From positions 1,054,001 through 1,118,000 of the forward strand of contig NZ_LT629757.1 of the NCBI RefSeq assembly GCF_900104965.1: DNA of 64,000 nucleotides, read 5' to 3'. Under the pieces are notes generated by a model, which was given only the letters and a program-made list of their open reading frames with translations, was not told the DNA's origin and made no database searches. Position numbers and translations under genes: made by a program. Within the stretch, counting starts at the first letter, position 1. Every line of letters begins with the position of its first letter. This DNA comes from Nocardioides scoriae (lineage in GTDB: Bacteria; Actinomycetota; Actinomycetes; Propionibacteriales; Nocardioidaceae). Positions 1 to 7,703 of the stretch are shown piece by piece.

Positions 1-463
1 TCCGGCGGGCGGCGTGGCCGTGCTGCTCGTGCTGGGCGTGCAGGCCGCGGCCTTCGCCTCCCTGGTGCTGCCGTCGCGAGGACCCGTCCTCGCCGGGGTG
101 CTGGTCTGCCTGTCCCGCTGCGCGCTGGCGCTGGCCTGCGCCCGGGGCGTCCCGGCCGCCCGTCCCGACGGGCTGGGCACCACCTTCGCCGGCTCGGTGG
201 GTCGCCCCGCCGCCGTCGGCACGTGGCTGGCCGCCCTGGTCGTCGCCGCCCTCGTCGCCGGGTGGGTCGGGCCCGGACCGCTGGTCCTGCGCGCCGCCGC
301 CGGGGTGCTGCTGGCGGCGGGCGTGGTGCTGCTGGTGGTGCGACGGGCCACCCACCGGCTGGGCGGGGTCACCGGCGACGTCCTCGGCGCGGCCGTCGAG
401 CTGTGCCTGGCCGCGCTGCTGGTGGGCGTCGCCGGGGCCGCGACCGTCGTCCTCGCCGGATGA
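1..463 (+). CDS. cobS: Adenosylcobinamide-GDP ribazoletransferase, C-terminal part (cut by window edge)
   Basis: Open from the window edge in frame 2; 153 residues are visible. The protein is a multi-pass membrane enzyme that joins alpha-ribazole to adenosylcobinamide-GDP in the last steps of cobalamin assembly. The visible part is almost entirely hydrophobic helices (Leu/Val/Ala runs) and ends with the CobS-type segment GGVTGDVLGAAVE, in which the acidic residues belong to the family's conserved GD..GA..E pattern. Its TGA stop overlaps the ATG of cobD (ATGA), so the two are co-translated. The N-terminal half lies outside the window. Confidence 0.9.
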   Translation, partial: PAGGVAVLLVLGVQAAAFASLVLPSRGPVLAGVLVCLSRCALALACARGVPAARPDGLGTTFAGSVGRPAAVGTWLAALVVAALVAGWVGPGPLVLRAAAGVLLAAGVVLLVVRRATHRLGGVTGDVLGAAVELCLAALLVGVAGAATVVLAG

Positions 464-1440
464 GCACCCGACGGGCTCGTGGGGTGCGCGGCGCGGTGCC
501 GACGCGCGCGCTCGGCCTCGGCCTCGGGTTCCTCGCCGACCGGCTGCTGGGCGACCCGCAGCGGTTCCACCCGGTGGCCGGGTTCGGCCGGGTCGCCGGC
601 GCGCTCGAGCAGCGGACCTGGGCGCCGTCGCGGCGGCGGGGCGCGGCGTACGCCCTGGTGCTGGTGGGCGGCACCACCGGTCTCGGGGCACTGGCCGAGC
701 GGTCCACCCGCGGACGACCCGTGGCCCACGTGGTCGTCACGGCCGTCGCGACCTGGTCGGTGCTGGGCGGCACCTCGCTCGACCGCGAGGGCCGGGCGGT
801 GGCGGCGCTGCTCGACGCCGACCGGCTGCCCGAGGCGCGGCAGCGGCTGACCCACCTGGTGGGGCGCGACACCACCGCGCTGACCTCCGACGAGGTGGCG
901 CGGGCCGTGGTCGAGTCGGTCGCGGAGAACACCTCCGACGCCGTCGTCGCCCCGCTGGTGCTGGGGGCGGTCGCGGGCGTGCCGGGGCTGGTGGGCTACC
1001 GCGCGGCGAACACGCTGGACGCCATGGTGGGCCACCGCAGCGAGCGGCACGTCGCCTTCGGCTGGGCCTCCGCCCGCCTCGACGACCTGCTCAACCTGCC
1101 GGGGTCACGGCTCTCGGCCCTGCTCGCCGCCGCCTGCGGACCCGATCCCCGAGGTGCGCTGCGGGCCTGGCGCCGCGACGCCGGTGGGCACCCCAGCCCC
1201 AACGCGGGGCCCGTCGAGGCGTCCTTCGCCGGCGCGCTCGGGCTGCGGCTCGGGGGCACCAACACCTACGGCGACCGCGTCGAGCACCGGCCCGTGATGG
1301 GCTCCGGGAGGGCCCTCGCGGCCGCCGACGTCTCCCCCGCCCTCGCCCTCGCCCGCCGGGTCGACCTGGCCGCGGCGGTGCTCGCGGCGGCGTGGGCCCT
1401 CGCGCGGCGGCGACCGGCGGGTGCCCGCCACGACCGATGA
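460..1440 (+). CDS. cobD: Adenosylcobinamide-phosphate synthase CobD/CbiB
   Basis: 326 aa integral membrane protein that attaches aminopropanol (or its phosphate) to adenosylcobyric acid. The start is the ATG of the ATGA overlap with cobS; the open frame continues upstream but only as a shadow of cobS. Family signatures are visible: FLADRLLGDPQRFHPV near the N-terminus, ENTSDAVVAPL around residue 155, and a GYRAANTLDAMVGHR segment followed by DDLLNLP. Normal length for the family. The rest of the cobalamin genes lie 16-25 kb away on the other strand, so the pathway is split between two loci here. Confidence 0.93.
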   Translation: MSTRRARGVRGAVPTRALGLGLGFLADRLLGDPQRFHPVAGFGRVAGALEQRTWAPSRRRGAAYALVLVGGTTGLGALAERSTRGRPVAHVVVTAVATWSVLGGTSLDREGRAVAALLDADRLPEARQRLTHLVGRDTTALTSDEVARAVVESVAENTSDAVVAPLVLGAVAGVPGLVGYRAANTLDAMVGHRSERHVAFGWASARLDDLLNLPGSRLSALLAAACGPDPRGALRAWRRDAGGHPSPNAGPVEASFAGALGLRLGGTNTYGDRVEHRPVMGSGRALAAADVSPALALARRVDLAAAVLAAAWALARRRPAGARHDR

Positions 1441-1528
1441 GGCCGGTCCGCCGCGCCGGTCGGCACCTGCGACACCACCCGCGAGCCCGTCACCGCCGGT
1501 GACGGACCCCTCGACCCAGGAGGTCCGC

Positions 1529-2206
1529 ATGAGCACCAAGCACGACCAGCCCCAGGCCGCCCCGCCCGTCGTGGGCCGGGACGCCTTCGACGCCGCCCTC
1601 GCCGAGCAGGTGGAGCGCGAGAAGGAGGTCACCCGCCACGGCGACCGCGTCTCCGCGGCCCGCAGGCGGCTGCCCATGGTGGCGGTGGAGGACTACGCGT
1701 TCACCGGTCCGGACGGCGAGGTCCGGCTGACCGAGCTCTTCCGGGGCCGCTACCTGCTGCTGGTGCAGAACGTCATGTTCGGCCCGGACTGGGAGGAGGG
1801 CTGCCCCAGCTGCACCTGGGCCGTCGACAACCTCCCGGCGCGGATGAGCCGCCTCGACGACGAGGCGATCGCGTTCGCGATGGTCTCCCAGGCGCCGATC
1901 GAGAAGCTGGAGGACTGGCGCCGCAAGCAGGGCTGGGACCACCTGTGGGTCTCCTCCCACGGCACCGGCTACCACCACGACTGGGGCTGGACGCGGACCG
2001 ACGACGAGGGCCGCGAGGGGCAGCTGCCGGGCTACTCCTACTACCTGCTGCGCGACGGCACGCCGTACCTCACCTACATGACGACCGCCCGTGGCACCGA
2101 GGCGATCCTGCCCGTCGCGCACGTCATGGACCGGACCGCCTACGGCCGCCAGCAGGACTGGGAGGACAGCCCCGAGGGGTGGCCGCAGTTCCCGACGTAC
2201 GGCTGA
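1529..2206 (+). CDS. DUF899 family thioredoxin-like protein
   Basis: 225 aa. The start is the ATG preceded by an AGGAGG ribosome site at about 1518; the open frame extends further upstream without one. Residues 40-60 carry a GDRVSAARRRLPMV stretch typical of DUF899 proteins, followed by a thioredoxin-like core with RYLLLVQNVMF and a single GCPSC motif at about residue 92, then a WGWTR region and a C-terminal TARG motif. DUF899 proteins resemble peroxiredoxin/AhpC-fold proteins, but no reaction is established. Monocistronic. The family call is firm; the function is unknown. Confidence 0.85.
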   Translation: MSTKHDQPQAAPPVVGRDAFDAALAEQVEREKEVTRHGDRVSAARRRLPMVAVEDYAFTGPDGEVRLTELFRGRYLLLVQNVMFGPDWEEGCPSCTWAVDNLPARMSRLDDEAIAFAMVSQAPIEKLEDWRRKQGWDHLWVSSHGTGYHHDWGWTRTDDEGREGQLPGYSYYLLRDGTPYLTYMTTARGTEAILPVAHVMDRTAYGRQQDWEDSPEGWPQFPTYG

Positions 2207-2222
2207 GGCGGCCGTCGTGGCC

Positions 2223-2633
2223 TCAGTTGACGATCTCCCCGCGCTCCACGTGCAGGATCGCCGAGAGCCGGTCGCGCCACGCCTGCAGCGCCTCGGGCGT
2301 GAGGCGGGTCCAGTCGTGGACCTCGCCGACGACGCGCAGCGGCTCACGGCTGCGGAAGGAGCGCGTGGGGTTGCCCGGGAACTTCTTGTCGGTGACGTTG
2401 GGGTCGTCCTCGAACGCGCCGGTCGGCTCCACGGCGTACACCCGCGGCGCGGCGTCACCGACCGCCAGCTCGGCCGCCAGACCGGCGCCGTCGCGCAGGG
2501 CGGTGAAGTAGACGTGGTTCATGACCACCTCGGGCCGGTAGTTGGACCTGAAGCCCGCGGTCAGCAGGTCACCCACCCGGAGGTCGGCCCGGGTGCCGTG
2601 GAAGAACGGCCCGGGGTCCAGCGCGTCGCTCAC
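2223..2633 (-). CDS. arr: NAD(+)--rifampin ADP-ribosyltransferase
   Basis: 136 aa, GTG start. The enzyme ADP-ribosylates the C23 hydroxyl of rifamycins using NAD and so inactivates them. The family core is nearly complete: FFHGTRADLRVGDLL at residues 10-24, NHVYFTA at about 39, VYAVEPTGAFEDDPN at about 64, and KKFPGNPTRSFRSREPL at about 83, ending with the usual VVGEVHDW. Length matches Arr proteins (about 140 aa). Convergent with the DUF899 gene. The upstream region 2634-2744 shows no rifamycin-associated element, unlike helR 5 kb away, so expression may be constitutive or driven otherwise. Confidence 0.93.
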   Translation of the reverse strand: MSDALDPGPFFHGTRADLRVGDLLTAGFRSNYRPEVVMNHVYFTALRDGAGLAAELAVGDAAPRVYAVEPTGAFEDDPNVTDKKFPGNPTRSFRSREPLRVVGEVHDWTRLTPEALQAWRDRLSAILHVERGEIVN

Positions 2634-2744
2634 CCGGGCACCGTACGCCGCGCCGCCCTCGGTGTCGTGGGGCCCCGAGGGCGCCCCGGCGCCCTCTCAC
2701 CCCCACGACTCGTCGCGGACGGCCTCCCCTGGCAACCTGGAGCC

Positions 2745-3074
2745 ATGACGACGATCAAGATCAACGCCATCACCGTGCCCGCCGGCTCCGGCGACGAGCT
2801 CGCCCACCGCTTCGCCGCCCGCGCCGGCGCGGTCGACGGGGCCGACGGGTTCGAGGGGTTCGAGCTGCTCAAGCCGACCGACGACCGCGACCAGTGGCTG
2901 GTCATCACCCGCTGGCGCGACGAGGAGTCCTTCCAGGGCTGGCTGAGCTCCCCCGGCTTCTCCGAGGGCCACCGCTCGGCGGCGGAGCGCGCCGGCGGCG
3001 ACGCCCCGAAGCCGGTCTCGACGCACAGCGAGGTCTGGAACTACGAGGTGGCCGGCGGCTCCACGCCGGCCTGA
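2745..3074 (+). CDS. Haem-degrading antibiotic biosynthesis monooxygenase (MhuD/IsdG-like)
   Basis: 109 aa ferredoxin-like (ABM) fold protein. It aligns with mycobacterial MhuD from the first residues: KINAI.VPAG at the start, Asn7, Trp66 (in ESFQGW) and a histidine at 76 (in EGHRS), matching the Asn, Trp and haem-ligand His that define IsdG/MhuD haem oxygenases. This suggests non-canonical haem breakdown for iron release. The ATG is preceded by GGAGCC. Convergent context gives no further clue; no haem uptake genes are seen nearby. A generic ABM monooxygenase remains possible, but retention of all three residues favours haem. Confidence 0.82.
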   Translation: MTTIKINAITVPAGSGDELAHRFAARAGAVDGADGFEGFELLKPTDDRDQWLVITRWRDEESFQGWLSSPGFSEGHRSAAERAGGDAPKPVSTHSEVWNYEVAGGSTPA

Positions 3075-3093
3075 TCCCCGGAAGGGCGGACGC

Positions 3094-3846
3094 ATGACCA
3101 CGGACACGGGCGACACCGACGTCCCCCGGCACTTCGTCGGGGCCCGGCTGCGTGGCGCCCGCTTCGTGGGCTGCGACCTGTCGGGCGCGGTGGTGCGCGG
3201 CTGCGACGTCGACGGCGCCGAGATCGACTCGCCGTGGCTGCTCGAGGGCGGGTCGCTGCTGGTCAACGGCGTCGACGTGACGGCGTACGTCGACGCCGAG
3301 CTCGACCGTCGCTTCCCCGGCCGCGAGCTGCGCCGCGCCACCGGTCCCGAGGGCCTGCGCGAGGCCTGGGACGCCCTGCAGCGGACCTGGTCGGCCACGC
3401 TGGCGCGGGCGGCGGCGCTGCCGCCGGGCGCTATCGACCGCTCGGTCGCCGACGAGTGGTCCTTCGCCCAGACGCTGCGACACCTCGTCATGGCGACCGA
3501 CACCTGGCTGCGCGGCGCCGTGCTGCGGGTCGAGCAGCCGTTCCACCCGCTGGGGCAGCCCAACGGGGAGTACCACTCCGACGGCCACGACCCGACCGTC
3601 TTCGCACCCGGCGTCCCGGCGTACGACGACGTGCTGGCCGTGCGCGCCGATCGCGTCGCCCTGGTGACCGAGCACCTCGCCACCGTCACGCCCGAGCAGC
3701 TGCGCGAGACCCGCCCCAACCCCTGGGCCCCGCAGCACGACGAGACGGTGCTGTCGTGCCTGCAGACCATCCTCGAGGAGGAGTGGGAGCACCACCGCTA
3801 CGCCGTGCGCGACCTGGACGCCCTGACCGAGCCGCCCCGCAGCTGA
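3094..3846 (+). CDS. Pentapeptide-repeat / DinB-fold fusion protein
   Basis: 250 aa. Residues about 14-45 form a short pentapeptide-repeat stretch (ARLRGARFVGCDLSGAVVRG), then from about residue 85 a DinB/YfiT-like four-helix domain with DEWSFAQTLRHLVMATDTWL and a second histidine-bearing helix EEEWEHHRYAVRDLDAL. The histidines at the two helices fit the metal site of DinB-superfamily thiol transferases such as mycothiol-dependent enzymes. Starts 19 nt after the MhuD-like gene with a GGAAGGG ribosome site, so the two are probably cotranscribed. Substrate unknown. Confidence 0.82.
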   Translation: MTTDTGDTDVPRHFVGARLRGARFVGCDLSGAVVRGCDVDGAEIDSPWLLEGGSLLVNGVDVTAYVDAELDRRFPGRELRRATGPEGLREAWDALQRTWSATLARAAALPPGAIDRSVADEWSFAQTLRHLVMATDTWLRGAVLRVEQPFHPLGQPNGEYHSDGHDPTVFAPGVPAYDDVLAVRADRVALVTEHLATVTPEQLRETRPNPWAPQHDETVLSCLQTILEEEWEHHRYAVRDLDALTEPPRS

Positions 3847-3862
3847 GAGGGGCGCCGGGCAC

Positions 3863-4354
3863 CTAGCTGGAACGCACCGTCTGCACCCAGATGTTCTCGC
3901 TGTCGGTCGAGACGGGAGCGGCCGGGAACGAGCCTCCGTCGCTCGGCGGACTGGAGTAGACCCACAGGTTCACGGTGGGCCGCTGGCGGTGCAGACCCAC
4001 CTCGTTGACCCCGTTCATGGCGCCGGCACCGAACGCCAGCTGCTGCTTCGCGCCCGTGCAGGTGAAGTTGAACCCCCCGAGGTTCATCGCGAACACGGGG
4101 CTGTAGGTCAGGGCACCCGTCGCACCTGCCGGGCACACGACGTCGACCTGGACCGTGTAGTAGGGCCGGTACACGACCCACTGGCCGGTGCTCGGCTCGA
4201 CGTAGCCGCCGCTCGCCGTGGCGAACCGGGTCGTGATCTCCACCGACGACCTGACGGCCCGATCGGGCTTGGTGGGCCTGGACGCCTGGGCTGGTGCCCC
4301 CGTGCCGGCCACCGCCAGGGCGAGCCCGATCCCGACTGCTGCTGCGCGTCTCAT
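3863..4354 (-). CDS. Secreted protein of unknown function
   Basis: 163 aa from the ATG at 4354. The N-terminus MRRAAAVGIGLALAVAGTG with an APAQAS cleavage site is a clear signal peptide. The mature part is rich in Gly, Thr, Tyr and Val, has two cysteines (VVCPAG and FTCTGA) that could form a disulphide, and ends SENIWVQTVRSS. I recognise no family. The frame is open to 4417 upstream, but the signal peptide places the start at 4354. Convergent with the preceding DinB gene and divergent from the hydrolase at 4501. Confidence 0.72.
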   Translation of the reverse strand: MRRAAAVGIGLALAVAGTGAPAQASRPTKPDRAVRSSVEITTRFATASGGYVEPSTGQWVVYRPYYTVQVDVVCPAGATGALTYSPVFAMNLGGFNFTCTGAKQQLAFGAGAMNGVNEVGLHRQRPTVNLWVYSSPPSDGGSFPAAPVSTDSENIWVQTVRSS

Positions 4355-4500
4355 GCGGATGACCCTCGACCCGCCCCGTCGGCTCGGCAAGGGCTCGGTC
4401 CACGCGGGCTGGACCACCTCGGACCGGGTCGAGGCAGCCGGTCGACGGCTAGCCTCGCCAGGCCCCCCCGAAAGTGCCGACCCCAGACCCAGGAGGCCCC

Positions 4501-5043
4501 GTGCCGACCACGCTGCTGATCGTCGACGTCCAGAACGACTACTTCCCGGGCGGCGCCTTCCCGCTGGTCGCCCCCGACGAGGCGGCGCAGCGCGCGTCGG
4601 AGGTGCTGGCGCGCTTCCGCGGGGCGGGGCTGCCGGTGGTCCACGTGCAGCACGTCATCGAGGGCCCGGACGCGCCGTTCTTCGTGCCCGGCACCCCGGG
4701 CGTCGAGATCCACGAGCTGGTGGCCCCGGCGGAGGGCGAGACGGTGCTCCGCAAGGCGCACCCCAACGCCTTCCTCGAGACCGGGCTGGCCGACCGGTTG
4801 CAGGCCCTCGGCACCGACGCCCTGGTCGTCGTCGGGATGCAGACCAACCTGTGCATCGACGCGACGGTGCGCGCTGCCGCCGACGCCGGCCACACGGTCA
4901 CCGTCGTGGGGGACGCGTGCGCGGCCGCGGACCTCGAGCACGACGGCCGGGCGGTCGCGGGCGCCGACGTGCACGCGGCGTTCCTGGGCGCGCTCGACGG
5001 CAACTACGCCGCGGTCGTCCGGAGCGCCGACCTCGAGCTCTGA
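4501..5043 (+). CDS. Cysteine hydrolase, nicotinamidase/isochorismatase family
   Basis: 180 aa, GTG start with an AGGAGG site about 8 nt upstream. The catalytic triad of the family is visible: Asp in LLIVDVQNDYF (about residue 9), Lys in VLRKAHPNAF (about 84) and the nucleophilic Cys in VVGMQTNLCIDATVR (about 119). The FFVPGTPGVEIH segment is typical of nicotinamidase-like members. It may deamidate nicotinamide for NAD salvage, but related hydrolases use other amides, and the metal-binding motif characteristic of PncA is not obvious, so the substrate is left open. Confidence 0.87.
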   Translation: MPTTLLIVDVQNDYFPGGAFPLVAPDEAAQRASEVLARFRGAGLPVVHVQHVIEGPDAPFFVPGTPGVEIHELVAPAEGETVLRKAHPNAFLETGLADRLQALGTDALVVVGMQTNLCIDATVRAAADAGHTVTVVGDACAAADLEHDGRAVAGADVHAAFLGALDGNYAAVVRSADLEL

Positions 5044-5069
5044 CCGGCGAGACCCTCGGCCGGGCGCGC

Positions 5070-5630
5070 TCAGAACCCGACGGAGCCGTCGATCGTCTCG
5101 CGGATGATGTCGGCGTGGCCGGCGTGGCGGGCCGTCTCCTCGACGAGGTGGAACAGCACGTAGCGCAGGTTGGCGTCGAGCAGGTCGGTGCGCACGCAGC
5201 GCTCGTCCAGGCCGACGCCGGCCGCCGCCACGCGGGAGGCCTCGCACGCCTCCCGGTAGGCCGCCACCCAGTGCGCCACCGTGTCCTGCTCGTCGACCGC
5301 GAAGGTCGCCTCGTGGCCTCCGCGGACGTCCGGCCACGGCTCGCCCGACGGGCGACCGAGCAGCACGACCTGGAACCAGCGGCGCTCCCAGACCGTCGCG
5401 TGCTTGAGCAGGCCGAGCAGGGTCAGCGCGCTCGCGGTCGGCGCCCGCCGCGCGTCGGCGTCGATGACGCCCGCCACCTTGCGGACCAGGCCCTCGCGCT
5501 GGGCGTCGAGGAAGCTCTCCAGCGCCGCCCGCTCCGAGCCGAGGCTCAGCTGCTCGTCGGCCGTGCCGGCCTCGGCCGGCGCGGCTCCGTCCGGGCCGGC
5601 GTCGTGGGGCAGCTCCTCGGGCACGGGCAC
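5070..5630 (-). CDS. DinB-superfamily protein, DUF664 type
   Basis: 186 aa. Four-helix DinB-fold protein of the DUF664 subgroup common in actinomycetes: ESFLDAQREGLVRKVAG at about residues 38-54, TLLGLLKHATVWERRWF at about 69-85, the AVDEQDTVAHWVAAYREAC segment, and a C-terminal RYVLFHLVEETARHAGHAD helix. The histidines in LLKH, FHLVEE and HAGHAD fit the three-His metal site of the superfamily. Such proteins are often thiol (mycothiol) transferases or stress proteins; the specific reaction is unknown. Ends 31 nt before the FAD monooxygenase stop, same strand. Confidence 0.82.
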   Translation of the reverse strand: MPVPEELPHDAGPDGAAPAEAGTADEQLSLGSERAALESFLDAQREGLVRKVAGVIDADARRAPTASALTLLGLLKHATVWERRWFQVVLLGRPSGEPWPDVRGGHEATFAVDEQDTVAHWVAAYREACEASRVAAAGVGLDERCVRTDLLDANLRYVLFHLVEETARHAGHADIIRETIDGSVGF

Positions 5631-5661
5631 GACCCTAGCGACGCCGGGCCCGGACAGCCGC

Positions 5662-6924
5662 TCAGCCCGCCGGGAGCGGCGGCAGCTCGCGGTCGGGGTC
5701 GGGCCCCGAGGTCAACCGGCTCGCCAGCGCCCGCACAGGCCGGAGCGCGGCCAGCCTCGTCCCGGCCCGGAACAGCGTCGTGCCGACCCGCGACTGCGGG
5801 TTGGCCAGGCGCGGCGTGCCGGGCGGGAGGTCCTGGGCCTCCTCGACGACCGGGCGCATCCACCCCTCCCACCGCTCGTACGCCGCCGCGGGCGCCTCGC
5901 CCGGCGCCAGCGCGGCCAGCTCGACGGCGAGCACGTAGGCGCCCAGCAGGGCCAGCGACGTGCCGGCCCCGGCGATCGGGGTGACGCACCACGCGGCGTC
6001 GCCCAGCAGCACGACGCGACCCGCGCTCCACGTGGGGCACACGACCTGGGTGAGGTCCTCGACGTACAGCTCCTCGCCCTGGCCGATCGCGTCCAGCACC
6101 CGCGGCACCTCCCAGCCGAGGTCGCCGAAGCGCCGCCGCAGCTCGGCGACCTGACCGGCAGGAGGCAGGTCCTCGAAGTCGCCCGGGTCGTCCATGAAGC
6201 CCAGCGTCGCCCGCGTCGTGCCCAGGTTGTCCGGCCGCAGGGTGACCGAGCGCGACCCGGGCACGCTCATCCAGCGCCACCAGCGGTCGTCGTCGGCCGT
6301 CCGCGGGATCGTCGCCCAGGCCATGTGCATCCCGAGCCGCTTCAGCTCCGGCCGCTGCTCCGGGCCGAGCACCAGCCCGCGGGTGTGCGAGCGCGGGCCC
6401 TCGGCGACCACGACCAGGTCGAAGCGGTGCACGTCTCCCCCGGCCAGCGTCACCGTCACCTCCTCGGCGCTCTGCTCGACCTCCACCACGTGGTCGCCGG
6501 ACCACCAGGTGACGCCGTCGCCGCACGCCCCGGTGAGGATCCGCGCCAGCTCGCCCCGCAGCACCTCCAGCTCGGCGGTGGGTCCGTCGGGCTCGCCCGC
6601 CTCTGCGGGGAACTCCGAGACCGTCCGACCCCGCTCGTCCACGAACCGGGTGCCGACCTCGCCCGTGTTGGCGGCGAGCACCGCCTCGCGCAGCCCCATG
6701 CGCTCCAGCACCTCGCGGGCCAGGCCGCGCACGTCGACGTTCTGGCCCCCCAGGCGCGGCTCGGCGCTGCGCTCCAGCACGGTCACGTCGTACCCCACCC
6801 GCTCCAGCCAGTACGCCGCCGCCGGTCCCGCGACGCTCGCCCCCGTCACCAGCACGCGCCCCCGGGAGGGCCGGTCGGAAGGGGCGGTGACCGACGACGC
6901 GGGTGCAGCGGTGGGCTCGGACAT
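5662..6924 (-). CDS. FAD-dependent aromatic-type monooxygenase
   Basis: 420 aa. Group A flavoprotein monooxygenase: Rossmann motif VLVTGASVAGPAAAYWLE at residues 24-41, the ribose-binding Glu in TVLERSAEP, and the second FAD motif VVLLGDAAWCVTPIAGAG around residue 305, where GDAA contacts FAD. A conserved EGPRSHTRGLV region lies between. The ATG has an AGGAG site. Relatives hydroxylate aromatic or tetracycline-like substrates. It stands between arr and helR, but it is shorter than the rifamycin monooxygenase Rox and no rifamycin-associated element precedes it, so no rifamycin role is assigned. Confidence 0.85.
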   Translation of the reverse strand: MSEPTAAPASSVTAPSDRPSRGRVLVTGASVAGPAAAYWLERVGYDVTVLERSAEPRLGGQNVDVRGLAREVLERMGLREAVLAANTGEVGTRFVDERGRTVSEFPAEAGEPDGPTAELEVLRGELARILTGACGDGVTWWSGDHVVEVEQSAEEVTVTLAGGDVHRFDLVVVAEGPRSHTRGLVLGPEQRPELKRLGMHMAWATIPRTADDDRWWRWMSVPGSRSVTLRPDNLGTTRATLGFMDDPGDFEDLPPAGQVAELRRRFGDLGWEVPRVLDAIGQGEELYVEDLTQVVCPTWSAGRVVLLGDAAWCVTPIAGAGTSLALLGAYVLAVELAALAPGEAPAAAYERWEGWMRPVVEEAQDLPPGTPRLANPQSRVGTTLFRAGTRLAALRPVRALASRLTSGPDPDRELPPLPAG

Positions 6925-7017
6925 GAGGCTCCTGGTGCCGGGGAGGGTGGTCCGTCCAACCTACGGAGCGCACCGAACCCGGTTGACGCGGCGGCTCCCG
7001 TCGGTCCTCATGGTGGG

Positions 7018-7581
7018 GTGAGCAGCCCCCGAGCCGTCGTCCTCGTCGAGGGGGAGAGCGACCGGATCGCGCTCCTGACGCTCGCGGGCCGCCGCGGGCG
7101 CGACCTGGTCGGCGAGGGCCTCGAGGTGCTCGCGATGGGTGGCATCACCAACGTGCGCACCTTTGCCGAGCGGTTCGGACCGCGCGGGCTCGACCTGCCG
7201 CTGTCGGGCCTGTACGACGCCCCCGAGGAGCGCCAGCTGCGCCACGGCCTGGCCCGCGCCGGCATCGACGTCGGCCCCACGACCGGTGACCTCGCCGCCG
7301 CGGGGTTCTGCTGCTGCACCGCCGACCTCGAGGACGAGCTGGTCCGTGCCCTCGGCGTGGGCCGCGCGCTCGAGGTCGTCGAGCGCGCCGGCGAGACGGC
7401 GTCGTTCCGGCTGCTCGCCCAGATGCCCGCGCAGCGCGGCTGGTCCGACCACCTGCTGGTGCGCCGCTTCCTCACCTCGCAGTCCGGCCGCAAGGCACGC
7501 TACGCCCGGCTGTTCACCGAGGCGCTCGACCTCGAGGAGGTGCCGGCACCGCTGACCGCGGTCCTGGACCGCACCGGCTGA
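7018..7581 (+). CDS. TOPRIM-domain protein (OLD-nuclease-like TOPRIM)
   Basis: 187 aa from a GTG at 7018. The N-terminus AVVLVEGESDRIALLTLA is the TOPRIM acidic motif (Glu followed by D.), as in the C-terminal halves of OLD-family ATP-dependent endonucleases, and ADLEDELVRALG at about 103 supplies the second acidic cluster. RRFLTSQSGRKARYARLF is a conserved basic block. The ABC-ATPase half of OLD proteins is absent, as in many stand-alone actinobacterial copies. It may be a small nuclease or nucleotidyl-transfer domain; the substrate is unknown. No ribosome site is obvious, so the start is tentative. Confidence 0.75.
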   Translation: MSSPRAVVLVEGESDRIALLTLAGRRGRDLVGEGLEVLAMGGITNVRTFAERFGPRGLDLPLSGLYDAPEERQLRHGLARAGIDVGPTTGDLAAAGFCCCTADLEDELVRALGVGRALEVVERAGETASFRLLAQMPAQRGWSDHLLVRRFLTSQSGRKARYARLFTEALDLEEVPAPLTAVLDRTG

Positions 7582-7628
7582 GGCCGCGGGACCGTCCGTC
7601 CCCGCACCACCAACGTATCCCTGACCAG

Positions 7629-7647
7629 GGGGCTTGCGGCAAGACCC
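7629..7647 (+). promoter_or_regulatory. Rifamycin-associated element (RAE) before helR
   Basis: The sequence GGGGCTTGCGGCAAGACCC is a 19-bp imperfect palindrome with CTTGC/GCAAG arms. From memory it differs at a single position from the RAE found upstream of rifamycin-resistance genes, including helR, in actinomycetes. It lies 57 nt before the helR ATG, in the only intergenic gap of this area. It predicts rifamycin-inducible transcription of helR. Confidence 0.85.
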
Positions 7648-7703
7648 GGGACGGGGCCCAGACTCTCCCGGCCACGTCACCCACCCCGTTCGGAGCACCA
7701 CTG

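Noticed and set aside
2634-2744. Rifamycin-associated element before arr
   Set aside because: No CTTGC/GCAAG palindrome is present in the gap.
3798-4403. Overlapping frame beside the secreted protein gene
   Set aside because: The 3863-4354 frame has a proper signal peptide and cleavage site; the other is low-complexity.
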